A stretch of 12,993 nt of DNA from DATIJJ01 sp035478795 (GCA_035478795.1 DATIJJ010000073.1:1-12993), one strand, 5' to 3'. Counted from the first letter of the stretch, positions 1 through 7,866 are shown. Notes: generated from the letters alone by a model not told the origin. Numbers and translations: made by a program.

Positions 1-55
1 CCGCGGGATCCAGGTTAGAAGGCGCTGGATCCCGCGGACAAGCCGCGGGACGACG
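1..55. repeat. Palindromic dispersed repeat (partial, continues leftward)
   Basis: Two overlapping perfect inverted repeats are visible. Positions 1-13 pair with 25-37 (13 bp, 11-base loop), and positions 30-37 pair with 43-50 (8 bp, 5-base loop). They share 30-37, so the two hairpins exclude each other. The core GGCGCTGGATCCCGC (21-35) shares GGCGCTGG with the right edge of the window (12986-12993), which points to one repeat family. Elements of this REP/MITE-like kind are common between genes in Legionellales and some other intracellular bacteria. The element seems truncated by the window edge. Confidence 0.75.
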
Positions 56-81
56 TGGTGGAATTCCCGCTTCCGTGGGTC

Positions 82-107
82 CCTTCCCCCCGTTTTGTGG
101 GGGAAGG
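82..107. repeat. GC-rich hairpin next to a purine tract
   Basis: Positions 82-90 (CCTTCCCCC) pair perfectly with 99-107 (GGGGGAAGG) around an 8-base loop, and a G/A-only tract runs on to 120. No T-run follows on either strand, so it is a poor intrinsic terminator. It is probably part of the same intergenic repeat region as positions 1-55. Confidence 0.45.
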
Positions 108-149
108 AAAGGAAGGGGGGAACGCCAATTAGTACACCTGACAGTAAAC

Positions 150-182
150 AAAAAAAACCCCGGATTGATCACTCAACCCGGG
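150..182 (-). terminator. Rho-independent terminator of ihfB
   Basis: Read on the minus strand, CCCGGGTTGA (182-173) pairs with TCAATCCGGG (168-159) over 10 bp with one G-U pair and a GTGA tetraloop. An eight-T run follows (157-150). It lies 24 bases beyond the ihfB stop codon, where an intrinsic terminator for that gene is expected. Confidence 0.9.
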
Positions 183-205
183 ATTTCCTCGGAGATATCG
201 GTTTT

Positions 206-544
206 CTATTCAGTATCGTCTGAATCTTCACCACCCATTTCATCCTGCAACGGAATATGACGATTCGCATTAACCTGCTCACGCAATTCCTTGCCAGGCT
301 TGAAATGCACGGCATATTTCGGGCTCGTCATCAGTTTTTCGCCCGTCTTCGGATTGTGCGCCTTGCGCGGTGGACGGTAGTGCAAGCAAAAACTGCCAAA
401 CCCGCGAATCTCAATACGGCCGCCATTGCTCAGCACATCACTCATCTGCTCAATGATGCTGTTCACGGCAAGCACAATATCTTTTTCAGGGAGATGGGAT
501 AATTTTTTACTGATCTCGGCAATTAACTGTGATTTGATTAGCAT
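206..544 (-). CDS. ihfB: Integration host factor subunit beta
   Basis: DNA-bending protein of the HU/IHF family. With the alpha subunit it bends specific sites and acts in nucleoid structure, transcription and recombination. The 112-residue product shows the IHF-beta signatures: an MxKSxLI-like start, RIEIRGFGSF (residues 43-52), the beta-arm tip HNPKTG (63-68) with the intercalating proline at 65, and FKPGKELR (81-88). The ATG at 544 is chosen because it matches the family N terminus; an in-frame ATG at 628 would add 28 residues without homology. The Shine-Dalgarno before 544 is weak: a GGAGG lies about 20 bases upstream, further than usual. Typical family members have about 94 residues. This one continues as an acidic tail (DEMGGEDSDD, about 101-112). 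It is usually next to rpsA, but here it stands alone with its own terminator. Confidence 0.93.
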   Translation of the reverse strand: MLIKSQLIAEISKKLSHLPEKDIVLAVNSIIEQMSDVLSNGGRIEIRGFGSFCLHYRPPRKAHNPKTGEKLMTSPKYAVHFKPGKELREQVNANRHIPLQDEMGGEDSDDTE

Positions 545-629
545 GTTTTTCAGCAGTAATGCTGCCTCCGTGTCGGGTTGGTTTTCAACATCTGCTATAA
601 CAATCAATATATTATATTTATACCACAAA

Positions 630-659
630 ATCCAGAGGTGTGTTGGAAGCCCTCTGGAT
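630..659 (-). terminator. Probable intrinsic terminator downstream of rhlE
   Basis: ATCCAGAGG (630-638) and CCTCTGGAT (651-659) form a perfect 9-bp inverted repeat with a 12-base loop. On the minus strand it is followed by a short T-run, so it can end rhlE transcription before ihfB. The T-run is short, so efficiency is uncertain. Confidence 0.6.
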
Positions 660-697
660 GATTGTATTTTAGCCGCTAACAGGCGGTAAGTTGTTCA

Positions 698-2401
698 TTA
701 ATTGTCCTGTTTTCGCCCTTTGAAGGGTTTGTTTTTACCGGTTCCCGTAAAACGCTTCTTTTTATCGGATTCTTTTCGGGGTTTCCAGGTGATTTTGCTG
801 TCTGTTTCGTTTTTAGGCCGGGGGGAAGCAAAACCGCTTCGATCACTGCGAAATTCTTTTTTCGGTGTACGTGGAGCAAATTCCTTACGATCGCCGCCAA
901 ATTCTTTCCTGGGTGTGCGTGGAGCAAATTCCTTACGATCGCCACCAAACTCTTTCCTGGGTGTACGTGGAGCAAATTCCTTACGATCGTCACCCAATTC
1001 TTTCCTGGGTTTACGCGGAGCAAAGCCATCACGGTCACCACCCAATTCTTTCCTGGGTTTACGTGGAGCAAAACCCTCGCGATCGCCACCAAATTCTTTT
1101 TTCGGTTTACGCGAAGCAAAACTTCCACGATCACTGCCAAATTCTTTTCTATCTTTTCGTTTGGCGAAACCTTCACGAGCAAATTCTTTTTTCCCGCGTG
1201 AGGATTTATCGCCAAATTTTTTCTTGTGCCCCGATTTTTTATCGGAAAGATGAGCAGATGACAATTGTTTTTTCGGTTCCATCCCAGGCACAACAACACG
1301 TTCCAACCCTTGTCGCAACAGGCGTTCGATGCGCTGAATGTGTCGTCCATCGGATGGAAGGGCGAGGGAGATGGCAATCCCTTCTTTTCCTGCACGTCCG
1401 GTTCGACCGATGCGGTGCACATAATCTTCCGCAAATTTCGGTAAATCAAAATTGATCACGTGCGTAATATCCTGAATATCAATACCGCGTGCAGCAACAT
1501 CCGTTGCAACAAGAAATTGAATGCGTCCACGACGCAACTGATCAAGCGTTCGGGTACGCATACTTTGTTTTAAATCACCGTGCAATGCAGCGGCTGTAAA
1601 TCCGGCTTCATATAATTCATCAGCCAGTCTGTCCGCATTCACTTTGGTGCTTGAAAAAATAATCGCTTTAAAAATATTTAATTCTTTCACAAGATGCATA
1701 AACAATTTCGTTTTATGCAGCGGATTATCAACGAGATATAATTGCTGTGTGATTTTGGCAGGTGCCATTTTCTCACTTGCAATATCAATACGTACCGGAT
1801 TTCTCAAAAATTGCCGGATAATTTGTGTCAGGCGATCATCGACCGTCGCACTGAATAACAGGGTCTGGCGATTGAGAGGCATGACGCTTGCGATATGTTT
1901 GACATCATCAATAAATCCCATATCGAGCATACGGTCGGCTTCATCCAGAATGAGCATTTCAATATCGGATAAATCGAGTCGGCCATTACTCATGTGATCC
2001 ATCAAACGGCCGGGGGTCGCTATGATAATATCGACCGGACGCGACAGACTGCGCAATTGCTGGCGATAAGGCATGCCGCCCACGAGACTTGCGATCTGAC
2101 AACGCAGGAATTTGCCATATTTGCCGACTGCATCGGTAATCTGGGTCGCGAGTTCTCGCGTAGGCGTCAAAATGAGAATACGCGGTGTATTCCCCGTTTT
2201 GGGTGTGGTCACCAGACGATGCAGCGCAGGCAGGACGAAGGCTGCCGTTTTGCCGGTGCCGGTCTGGGCGGAGGCAACCATATCTCTCCCAAGCAAAATG
2301 TCAGGAATGGATTGAGTCTGGATCGGTGTCGGTATCGTATAGCCGCAAAGCGCCAGTGCTTTCGTAATCTGTGTGTTCAGTTTTAATTGTTCAAATGACA
2401 T
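698..2401 (-). CDS. rhlE: DEAD-box ATP-dependent RNA helicase, RhlE-like, with repetitive basic tail
   Basis: ATP-dependent RNA remodelling enzyme, probably in ribosome assembly and mRNA turnover. The 567-residue product has the full helicase core: Q motif (GYTIPTPIQ, 20-28), Walker A (AQTGTGKT, 45-52), PTRELA (80-85), TPGR (129-132), DEAD (153-156), SAT (184-186), ATDVAARGID (299-308) and HRIGRTGR (329-336). The start at 2401 (MSFEQL) fits RhlE proteins and has GAGGAA nine bases upstream; the ATG at 2470 lacks both. After about residue 375 comes a Lys/Arg/Gly/Asp-rich tail with seven near-perfect 16-residue repeats (KEFGGDRKEFAPRTPR type, 419-530) and one degenerate unit. Such tails usually bind RNA nonspecifically. 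RhlE is favoured over DeaD/CsdA or SrmB because of the MSFEQLxL start and the absence of a DbpA-like C-terminal domain. It diverges from the DUF2066 gene. Confidence 0.92.
   Translation of the reverse strand: MSFEQLKLNTQITKALALCGYTIPTPIQTQSIPDILLGRDMVASAQTGTGKTAAFVLPALHRLVTTPKTGNTPRILILTPTRELATQITDAVGKYGKFLRCQIASLVGGMPYRQQLRSLSRPVDIIIATPGRLMDHMSNGRLDLSDIEMLILDEADRMLDMGFIDDVKHIASVMPLNRQTLLFSATVDDRLTQIIRQFLRNPVRIDIASEKMAPAKITQQLYLVDNPLHKTKLFMHLVKELNIFKAIIFSSTKVNADRLADELYEAGFTAAALHGDLKQSMRTRTLDQLRRGRIQFLVATDVAARGIDIQDITHVINFDLPKFAEDYVHRIGRTGRAGKEGIAISLALPSDGRHIQRIERLLRQGLERVVVPGMEPKKQLSSAHLSDKKSGHKKKFGDKSSRGKKEFAREGFAKRKDRKEFGSDRGSFASRKPKKEFGGDREGFAPRKPRKELGGDRDGFAPRKPRKELGDDRKEFAPRTPRKEFGGDRKEFAPRTPRKEFGGDRKEFAPRTPKKEFRSDRSGFASPRPKNETDSKITWKPRKESDKKKRFTGTGKNKPFKGRKQDN
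811..1186. repeat. 48-bp tandem repeat array inside rhlE
   Basis: Regular units start at 857, 905, 953, 1001, 1049 and 1097, each exactly 48 bp. A diverged unit lies at about 811-856 and a degenerate 42-bp unit at 1145-1186. The units at 905 and 953 differ at only a few bases. As 48 is a multiple of three, each unit adds 16 residues to the RhlE tail without changing frame, and copy number could vary by slippage. Confidence 0.9.
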
Positions 2402-2523
2402 GTAAAATGGTTCCTCGTTCTGGTTATCAGGATGCGCACGTAGCCACGCGGAATCCCATTGCATGGGCAATGAGGAGCGGAAAGGCCAGGTTTAGTTATA
2501 CTCTAAAACCGGAAAAATCGGAC

Positions 2524-2546
2524 TTAGGCAAAGTGACCCTGCCTAA
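2524..2546. promoter_or_regulatory. Inverted repeat, possible operator
   Basis: TTAGGCA (2524-2530) and TGCCTAA (2540-2546) form a perfect 7-bp inverted repeat with a 9-base spacer. It lies in the divergent rhlE/DUF2066 spacer, just upstream of a candidate -35 element at 2560. That fits a regulator-binding site, but no regulator can be named and chance is possible. Confidence 0.3.
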
Positions 2547-2559
2547 ATTAATCAAGAAC

Positions 2560-2587
2560 TTGGGAAGGGTAGCAAAATGAGTATAAA
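2560..2587 (+). promoter_or_regulatory. Candidate sigma70 promoter of the DUF2066-perM-hda run
   Basis: TTGGGA (2560-2565) and TATAAA (2582-2587) are separated by 16 bases, matching the consensus at four and five of six positions. Transcription would start about 95 bases before the DUF2066 start codon. A second TATAAT-like element near 2651 has no good -35. The 289-base spacer 2402-2690 holds no convincing gene. Confidence 0.4.
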
Positions 2588-2690
2588 ATCGCAGCGTGTA
2601 TATGAACATTAAATTAACAGGAATGCAAGTATTAAATTTTATAAGGATGGGTATAATAACGAAAGCGATTGAACCCCCAATGGATTAACC

Positions 2691-3740
2691 ATGAAAAAAT
2701 CAGGTCTGCTATTTTTGCTTTATCTCATTTGTGCAAGCCCTGTGCTGGCTGTCCGGGTCCAGACCCTGTATCAGGGCGTGTTGCCTGTTTCCTCCCAGGC
2801 GACCACCCTTCAAAGTCAACTGGCAAGTGATGCGCTGGCCCAGGTGCTGGTCAAAGTCAGCGGTAACAATGCCGTTTTGAATAATCCTGTCGTGAAGTCG
2901 CAGTCGGGTTCAGCAATGAGTTTGATGCAGGAATTTGGCTATGCACCGGCGCCCCATACGCCTCCCAATCTAAAGCCATGGTTACTGCAAGTGAATTTTG
3001 ATCCGGAGGGGGTCAATCAATTATTACGCGATGCCGGTCAGCCCATCTGGGGACAAAATCGACCTTTGCTCATGGTGTGGCTGGATTATGAAGTGAATGG
3101 TCATCCGCCGGCTATGATTGGCGCGGATGCAGGTTCGGATGTGTCTGTCATGTTAAAACAGCAAACCGATCGTCGCGGTCTGCCTGTCGTTTTTCCGGCA
3201 ATGGATGTGACGGACCTCGGACAGGTGTCGGTGAATGATATTGTGACCATGGCCCTTCCCAAATTGATGAATGCAGCGAGTCGCTATACCCGGGATGGCA
3301 TGTTGATCGGGCGCATTCAGCAAACCGCTTCCGGGTATAACACACAATGGAAACTGGTCGTCGGTCATGATCAATGGGGATGGAACATTACCGGCAATCA
3401 TTTGATGGATATACTGGCTTCGATGTCAGACCATGTTGCGGATGCACTCGCTGGCCGCTATGCGACAGTCATTAGCAACACGGTGCAATCTGAAGTGACC
3501 TTAAAAATTGTGAACGTCACCGAAGCAGACGATTTTGTTCAGGTGATGAATTACATTAAACATCTAACACCGGTGTCCGATGTGGAAGTGGTACAAATTA
3601 CGGGGAATGAATTGATTTTGAAAGTGAGCTTGCGCGGAAGTGATGAATCGTTTGCGAGAGCACTTTCCGTGGGACAAAAAATGACGCCGGTTGCAACAAC
3701 CGGTGCGCCGTCTGATCGGGTTTATCAATGGAATCGTTGA
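2691..3740 (+). CDS. DUF2066 domain-containing exported protein
   Basis: The 349-residue product begins with a clear Sec signal peptide: MKK, a hydrophobic stretch, and SPVLA ending at residue 20, with cleavage expected before VRVQ. The mature part matches my memory of the DUF2066 family of gammaproteobacteria: an N-terminal region with TLYQGVLPV and ALAQVLVKVSGN, then RPLLMVWL and PVVFPAMD. Function is unknown; a periplasmic location is inferred. The gene lies three bases before perM and then hda, an association familiar from Pseudomonas, where DUF2066, perM and hda cluster near purM. That synteny is the main support for the family call. The start codon has only a weak Shine-Dalgarno (GGATT). 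Confidence 0.85.
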   Translation: MKKSGLLFLLYLICASPVLAVRVQTLYQGVLPVSSQATTLQSQLASDALAQVLVKVSGNNAVLNNPVVKSQSGSAMSLMQEFGYAPAPHTPPNLKPWLLQVNFDPEGVNQLLRDAGQPIWGQNRPLLMVWLDYEVNGHPPAMIGADAGSDVSVMLKQQTDRRGLPVVFPAMDVTDLGQVSVNDIVTMALPKLMNAASRYTRDGMLIGRIQQTASGYNTQWKLVVGHDQWGWNITGNHLMDILASMSDHVADALAGRYATVISNTVQSEVTLKIVNVTEADDFVQVMNYIKHLTPVSDVEVVQITGNELILKVSLRGSDESFARALSVGQKMTPVATTGAPSDRVYQWNR

Positions 3741-3743
3741 CAC

Positions 3744-4781
3744 ATGAATAAATTTTTTATTGTATTTCTCGCTGGCATTTTTTTTACGTTGCTCTATTTT
3801 CTGGCGCCTGTTCTCACCCCCTTTATGATGGGCATGTTGCTTGCCTATCTGGTGAATCCTTTGGTGAATCTTCTGATGCGTTTGCATTTACCGCGTATTG
3901 TGGCGGTGATGATTGTATTTGCCGTGTTATTTCTTGTGTTGGGATTGCTGATTGTGCTCGTGGTGCCGTTGATTCAGGCGCAACTGGCGCATTTAGCGGA
4001 TGCCACACCCGACATGATTGCCTGGGTGCAAGATACGGCGGTGCCTTTGCTGAAGGAACGTCTGGGTCATCAGGAAATCATTAATGTTGCAACGCTGAAG
4101 GAACAATTATCGCAAAACTGGGTGAAAGCGGGGGGTGCGGCCAGTTGGGTGGTTGAGACGCTGGTGCATTCCGGTTTCAAATTGTTGCACTGGCTGTTTG
4201 ATATTCTGCTGATTTTTGTGGTGACTTTTTATTTACTGTATGACTGGCAAAAAGTGGTGTCGGGCATCAAGGATTTATTACCCAAAAAATATAAACCGAC
4301 CGTGATTAAACTCGCGGGCGAATGCAATGAAGTACTCGGTGCCTTTTTCCGCGGACAGTTGCTCGTCATGCTGACACTTGGAATGTATTATTCCATCGTG
4401 CTCTCGCTGGTGGGCCTTCAAATTGGCATTGTGATTGGTATTCTGGTGGGGGTGCTTACGATTATTCCCTATCTGGGTGCGATTATCGGTATTCTGACAG
4501 CGAGTATTGCAGCCTATATCCAGTTTGGTTCACTGGAGGCGATTGTACCTGTCTGGATTGTTTTCGCGATTGGTCAGACGATGGATGGCATGTTTGTGAC
4601 ACCGAAACTGGTTGGCGATCGCATTGGTCTGCATCCGGTCGTTGTTATTTTTGCGGTGCTTTCAGGCGGTGTGCTGTTTGGCTTTTTTGGTGTACTGCTC
4701 GCCTTGCCCGTGGCCTCGGTCATCATGGTATTGTTACGTTTTCTTAACAAGCGTTATCACGGCAGCCTACTTTATCAATGA
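3744..4781 (+). CDS. perM: AI-2E family transporter / PerM-like permease
   Basis: Polytopic inner-membrane protein of the AI-2E transporter (UPF0118, PerM) family. Members export or exchange small molecules or ions, and the substrate here cannot be told. The 345-residue product has hydrophobic segments near residues 4-25, 27-45, 52-76, 148-167, 205-232, 233-258, 265-282 and 298-330, consistent with about eight membrane spans. A soluble region (about 80-145) follows the first three. Family signatures include FFRGQLLV (201-208), IIPYLGAIIG (240-249), the KLVGDRIGLHPVVV region (288-301) and the glycine-rich LSGGVLFGFFG (306-316). It starts three bases after DUF2066, and its stop overlaps the hda start by four bases (ATGA), so translation is probably coupled. 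Confidence 0.9.
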   Translation: MNKFFIVFLAGIFFTLLYFLAPVLTPFMMGMLLAYLVNPLVNLLMRLHLPRIVAVMIVFAVLFLVLGLLIVLVVPLIQAQLAHLADATPDMIAWVQDTAVPLLKERLGHQEIINVATLKEQLSQNWVKAGGAASWVVETLVHSGFKLLHWLFDILLIFVVTFYLLYDWQKVVSGIKDLLPKKYKPTVIKLAGECNEVLGAFFRGQLLVMLTLGMYYSIVLSLVGLQIGIVIGILVGVLTIIPYLGAIIGILTASIAAYIQFGSLEAIVPVWIVFAIGQTMDGMFVTPKLVGDRIGLHPVVVIFAVLSGGVLFGFFGVLLALPVASVIMVLLRFLNKRYHGSLLYQ

Positions 4782-5485
4782 TCAAATCTAACCTGACCAG
4801 TCAGTTGACGCTTGGTGTTGGCTTGAAAGATCAGGCCAGTTTCACAAACTATGTCGCGGGCCGAAATTCGTTGCTGGTTGAGGAATTAAAAAAATCGGCC
4901 GAGGGGTGTGGCGAGCGTGTTATTTATTTTTACGGTGCAGGCGCGCAGGGAAATACGCATCTGTTGGAAGCCTGTTGTCACGAGGCGGATCGGCATGGAT
5001 TGAGCGCGGCGTATTTACCCCTGGCCAACTGGGTGAATTTTTCGCCGGATATTTTTGAGGGCCTTGAATCACGGCAACTGGTTTGTCTCGATGACATTCA
5101 GGTGATGGCAGGCAAGGCAATTTGGGAAGAAGCGTTTTTTCACGCGTATAATCGCATTCATGATGCCGGTGGCCAATTGATTATGGCTGCAAAAATGGCG
5201 CCGCGCGCGCTCGGTTTCAGTTTGCCTGACATTGTTTCACGATTATCATGGGGCATTGTTTTTCAATTGCAGGCCTTGACCGATGAAGAAAAATTGCAAT
5301 TGATTATCATGCGCGCGACACTGCGCGGCATGACGTTGTCGGAAGAAGTGGGAAAATTTATTTTAACGCATTCGCCAAGGCATGTATCGACGTTATTTGC
5401 AGCACTCGATGTGCTGGATAAAGTCTCTCTTGCAGCACAACGAAAATTGACTATTCCATTTGTTAAAACGGTGTTGGAAATTTAA
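4778..5485 (+). CDS. hda: DnaA regulatory inactivator Hda
   Basis: AAA+ protein that, with the DNA-loaded beta clamp, stimulates ATP hydrolysis by DnaA after initiation. The 235-residue length is normal. Near the N terminus QLTLGV (9-14) fits the clamp-binding motif. The Walker A region reads GAGAQGNTH (53-61). E. coli Hda has GREGAGRSH, so the usual lysine is replaced in both, here by Asn59. Other Hda marks are LVCLDDIQ (101-108, Walker B), SRLSWG (154-159) with the presumed arginine finger R155, and the conserved end QRKLTIPFVK (221-230). The start overlaps the perM stop by four bases. DnaA itself is excluded by the missing DNA-binding domain. Confidence 0.92.
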   Translation: MIKSNLTSQLTLGVGLKDQASFTNYVAGRNSLLVEELKKSAEGCGERVIYFYGAGAQGNTHLLEACCHEADRHGLSAAYLPLANWVNFSPDIFEGLESRQLVCLDDIQVMAGKAIWEEAFFHAYNRIHDAGGQLIMAAKMAPRALGFSLPDIVSRLSWGIVFQLQALTDEEKLQLIIMRATLRGMTLSEEVGKFILTHSPRHVSTLFAALDVLDKVSLAAQRKLTIPFVKTVLEI

Positions 5486-5502
5486 ATTCAGGATGGAGAA
5501 AT

Positions 5503-6807
5503 ATGAGCGAGATCAAACACATTCACGCGTGGGAAATACTGGATTCCCGCGGCAATCCGACGGTTTCAGCCGAAGTGATTTTAACCTCCGGGCAATCCGG
5601 CATGGCAGCAGCCCCCTCAGGCGCTTCGACCGGTTCGCGCGAGGCGATTGAATTACGTGACCTCGATAAAAAACGTTATTTCGGCAAGGGCGTGTTAAAA
5701 GCCGTGGCTGCGATTAACGGTGAAATTGCATCGGCCTTAAAAAATGCCGATGCAAGCAATCAGGCGCGGGTTGATGAAAAACTCATTCAACTGGATGGCA
5801 CAGCGAATAAAGAACGCCTCGGTGCCAATGCCTTGCTTGCCGTCTCCCTTGCGACAGCCCGTGCGGCAGCGGCTGATGCCGGTTTGCCTTTGTACCGTTA
5901 TTTAAGCGGCACAGGAAATGTATCGCTACCGGTTCCCATGATGAATATTATTAATGGCGGCGCGCACGCGGACAATAATCTGGACATTCAGGAATTCATG
6001 ATTTTGCCGGTGGGTGCGCCGACTTTTTCTGAAGCGTTGCGTTATGGGGCAGAAGTTTTTCATCAGTTGAAACGCATTTTGCAGGATCAGGCGTTGAGTA
6101 CCAGTGTGGGCGATGAAGGTGGATTTGCACCGAATCTTGAAAGCAATCCGGTGGCACTCGACATGATTTTGCAGGCGATCGAAAAAGCGGGCTATCAGCC
6201 GGGCAGGGATATTTGTCTGGGGCTCGATGTTGCGAGCAATGAGCTTTATCATGACGGTCGCTACCAGTTAAAAGCTGAAGGAAAAAATTTATCATCCTCT
6301 GAATTTTCTGCGTATCTCGCGGATCTCGTCAAACGTTATCCCATTATCAGTATTGAAGATGGTATGGCTGAAAATGACTGGGAAGGCTGGGCGATTTTAA
6401 CAAAACAACTGGGTCGAAAAATTCAACTGGTCGGTGATGATTTGTTTGTGACGAACACGGCCATTTTGCAACAAGGCATTCAACAACACATTGCGAATGC
6501 CATTTTAATTAAACCCAACCAGATCGGGACATTGACTGAAACGCTTGCGGCTATTCAGATGGCTAAAAAAGCGCGCTACAATACGATAGTCTCGCATCGT
6601 TCGGGTGAAACGGAAGATACGACGATTGCAGATATTGCGGTTGGAACGGATGCGGGTCAGATTAAAACCGGATCACTTTGTCGTTCTGACCGTGTGGCGA
6701 AATACAATCGATTATTAGCGATCGCAAACGAATTGGGAAAAAATGACATGTACAAGGGACGACAGGTTTTCGAGCAGTTTGAATGCTTCAAAGAGATGGT
6801 CAGTTAA
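5503..6807 (+). CDS. eno: Enolase (phosphopyruvate hydratase)
   Basis: Interconverts 2-phosphoglycerate and phosphoenolpyruvate in glycolysis; in many gammaproteobacteria it is also an RNA degradosome component. The 434-residue length is normal. Key residues are present: His155 in GGAHADNN, Glu205 in GDEGGFAPN, metal ligands Asp242 (GLDVASNE), Glu285 (SIEDGMAE) and Asp312 (VGDDLFVTN), Lys337 in ILIKPNQIG, and VSHRSGETEDT (363-373). A strong Shine-Dalgarno (GGATGGAG) sits about six bases before the ATG, 17 bases after the hda stop. The stop overlaps the ftsB start by one base (TAATG). The eno-ftsB pair is conserved in gammaproteobacteria, usually after pyrG and kdsA, which are not here. Confidence 0.98.
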   Translation: MSEIKHIHAWEILDSRGNPTVSAEVILTSGQSGMAAAPSGASTGSREAIELRDLDKKRYFGKGVLKAVAAINGEIASALKNADASNQARVDEKLIQLDGTANKERLGANALLAVSLATARAAAADAGLPLYRYLSGTGNVSLPVPMMNIINGGAHADNNLDIQEFMILPVGAPTFSEALRYGAEVFHQLKRILQDQALSTSVGDEGGFAPNLESNPVALDMILQAIEKAGYQPGRDICLGLDVASNELYHDGRYQLKAEGKNLSSSEFSAYLADLVKRYPIISIEDGMAENDWEGWAILTKQLGRKIQLVGDDLFVTNTAILQQGIQQHIANAILIKPNQIGTLTETLAAIQMAKKARYNTIVSHRSGETEDTTIADIAVGTDAGQIKTGSLCRSDRVAKYNRLLAIANELGKNDMYKGRQVFEQFECFKEMVS

Positions 6808-7091
6808 TGAAATGGCCACGGTTTAGTGTCTTGCCAGTCTTGTTGCTGGTATTGCTGATTTTTTTGCAATATCGATTGTGGTTTCAACCGGGCGGCATGC
6901 TTGAGATGGTGCAATTGAAAAAACAGCTGGCGGTTGAGCAGGCGCAAAATGAAAAATTAAAATTGCGCAATCAGCAAGTGTTGTTGCAGGTGCAGCATTT
7001 GCAAAAAAATCAGGATGCGGTGGAATTGCGTGCGCGGCAGGAATTGGGCATGATCAAAAAAGGCGAGACGTTTTATCAGGTCGTTAAATAA
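6807..7091 (+). CDS. ftsB: Cell division protein FtsB
   Basis: Small bitopic inner-membrane protein that forms the FtsQLB divisome complex with FtsL and FtsQ. The 94-residue product has a short cytoplasmic N terminus, one membrane span (about 7-20), a predicted coiled coil rich in Q, K, E and L (about 32-70), and the family end AVELRARQELGMIKKGETF (71-89). The start at 6807 gives the typical length and a TAATG overlap with eno. An ATG at 6783 would add eight residues inside the eno reading region and is unlikely. surE begins 16 bases downstream. Confidence 0.93.
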   Translation: MKWPRFSVLPVLLLVLLIFLQYRLWFQPGGMLEMVQLKKQLAVEQAQNEKLKLRNQQVLLQVQHLQKNQDAVELRARQELGMIKKGETFYQVVK

Positions 7092-7107
7092 TTTAAAAGG
7101 TTTTGAG

Positions 7108-7866
7108 ATGAAAATTTTAGTTAGCAACGACGATGGTTTTTTAGCACCCGGCATTAATATGCTCGCCAACACATTAAAAGAAATCGCGGATGTCATTGTG
7201 GTAGCACCCGATCGCAATCGCAGTGGTGCGAGTAATTCGTTGACGCTGGATAATCCACTCAGAATGACCACCGCAGAAAATGGTTTTATCAGTGTGAATG
7301 GCACACCGACCGATTGCGTGCATCTGGCCATCACCGGTTTTTTGACGGATCTACCGGACATGGTGGTTTCAGGCATTAATGAAGGGTCGAATTTAAGTGA
7401 TGATGTTTTATATTCCGGAACCGTTGCAGCAGCCACCGAAGGTCGATTTTTAGGATTACCCTCGATTGCTGTGTCACTTGCCGGTGGGAGGCAGTGTCAG
7501 CATTATGAAACGGCAGCCCAGGTTGCAAAACAGCTGGTTTTAAAATTGAATAAAGATCCATTGCCGCGCGATACGATTTTAAATGTGAATGTGCCGGATG
7601 TGCCTTTGGATGACATTCGCGGTTTTCAGGTGACGCGTCTTGGAACACGCCATATGGCTGAACCGACGATCAAGGCGATCGATCCGCGCGGGCGAAAAAT
7701 TTTCTGGATTGGACAGGCGGGGCCGGAAGAAGATGCGGGACCAGGCACTGATTTTCATGCAGTGAATTCGGGTTATGTTTCGATTACGCCGTTGCATCTT
7801 GATTTAACGCATTACAAGGTATTCGAACAATTATCCGGTTGGGTCAAACAATTGGAAACCACATGA
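7108..7866 (+). CDS. surE: 5'/3'-nucleotidase SurE
   Basis: Metal-dependent nucleoside monophosphate phosphatase linked to stationary-phase survival. The 252-residue product starts with the family signature MKILVSNDDG (metal ligands Asp8, Asp9). It continues with VVAPDRNRSG (Ser39), the conserved NGTPTDCVHLA (64-74) and SGINEGSNL (88-96, Asn91). AAAGG lies about ten bases before the ATG. In enterobacteria surE is followed by pcm, then nlpD and rpoS; here pcm is absent and the surE stop overlaps the nlpD start, so the two are probably translationally coupled. Confidence 0.97.
   Translation: MKILVSNDDGFLAPGINMLANTLKEIADVIVVAPDRNRSGASNSLTLDNPLRMTTAENGFISVNGTPTDCVHLAITGFLTDLPDMVVSGINEGSNLSDDVLYSGTVAAATEGRFLGLPSIAVSLAGGRQCQHYETAAQVAKQLVLKLNKDPLPRDTILNVNVPDVPLDDIRGFQVTRLGTRHMAEPTIKAIDPRGRKIFWIGQAGPEEDAGPGTDFHAVNSGYVSITPLHLDLTHYKVFEQLSGWVKQLETT

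Noticed and set aside
545..628. Longer ihfB start at 628
   Set aside because: The 28 extra residues have no counterpart in IHF-beta, and the segment is AT-rich, promoter-like DNA.
671..687. Short CCGC/GCGG hairpin after rhlE
   Set aside because: Only four base pairs with no T-run; the 9-bp repeat at 630-659 is a better terminator.
811..1186. CRISPR array
   Set aside because: The units are contiguous, without unique spacers, and are translated as part of the RhlE tail.
676..1455. Long repetitive open frames on both strands overlapping the rhlE tail (676-1449 minus, 702-1253 plus, 865-1455 plus)
   Set aside because: They exist because the 48-bp repeat length is a multiple of three, which keeps several frames open. 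They have no Shine-Dalgarno or family resemblance, and the helicase frame explains the region.
2371..2580. Plus-strand open frame in the rhlE/DUF2066 spacer
   Set aside because: It overlaps the rhlE start, lacks recognisable features and a Shine-Dalgarno, and reads through the candidate promoter.
5926..6295. Antisense open frames inside eno
   Set aside because: Shadow frames of a highly conserved enolase; no start signals or plausible products.
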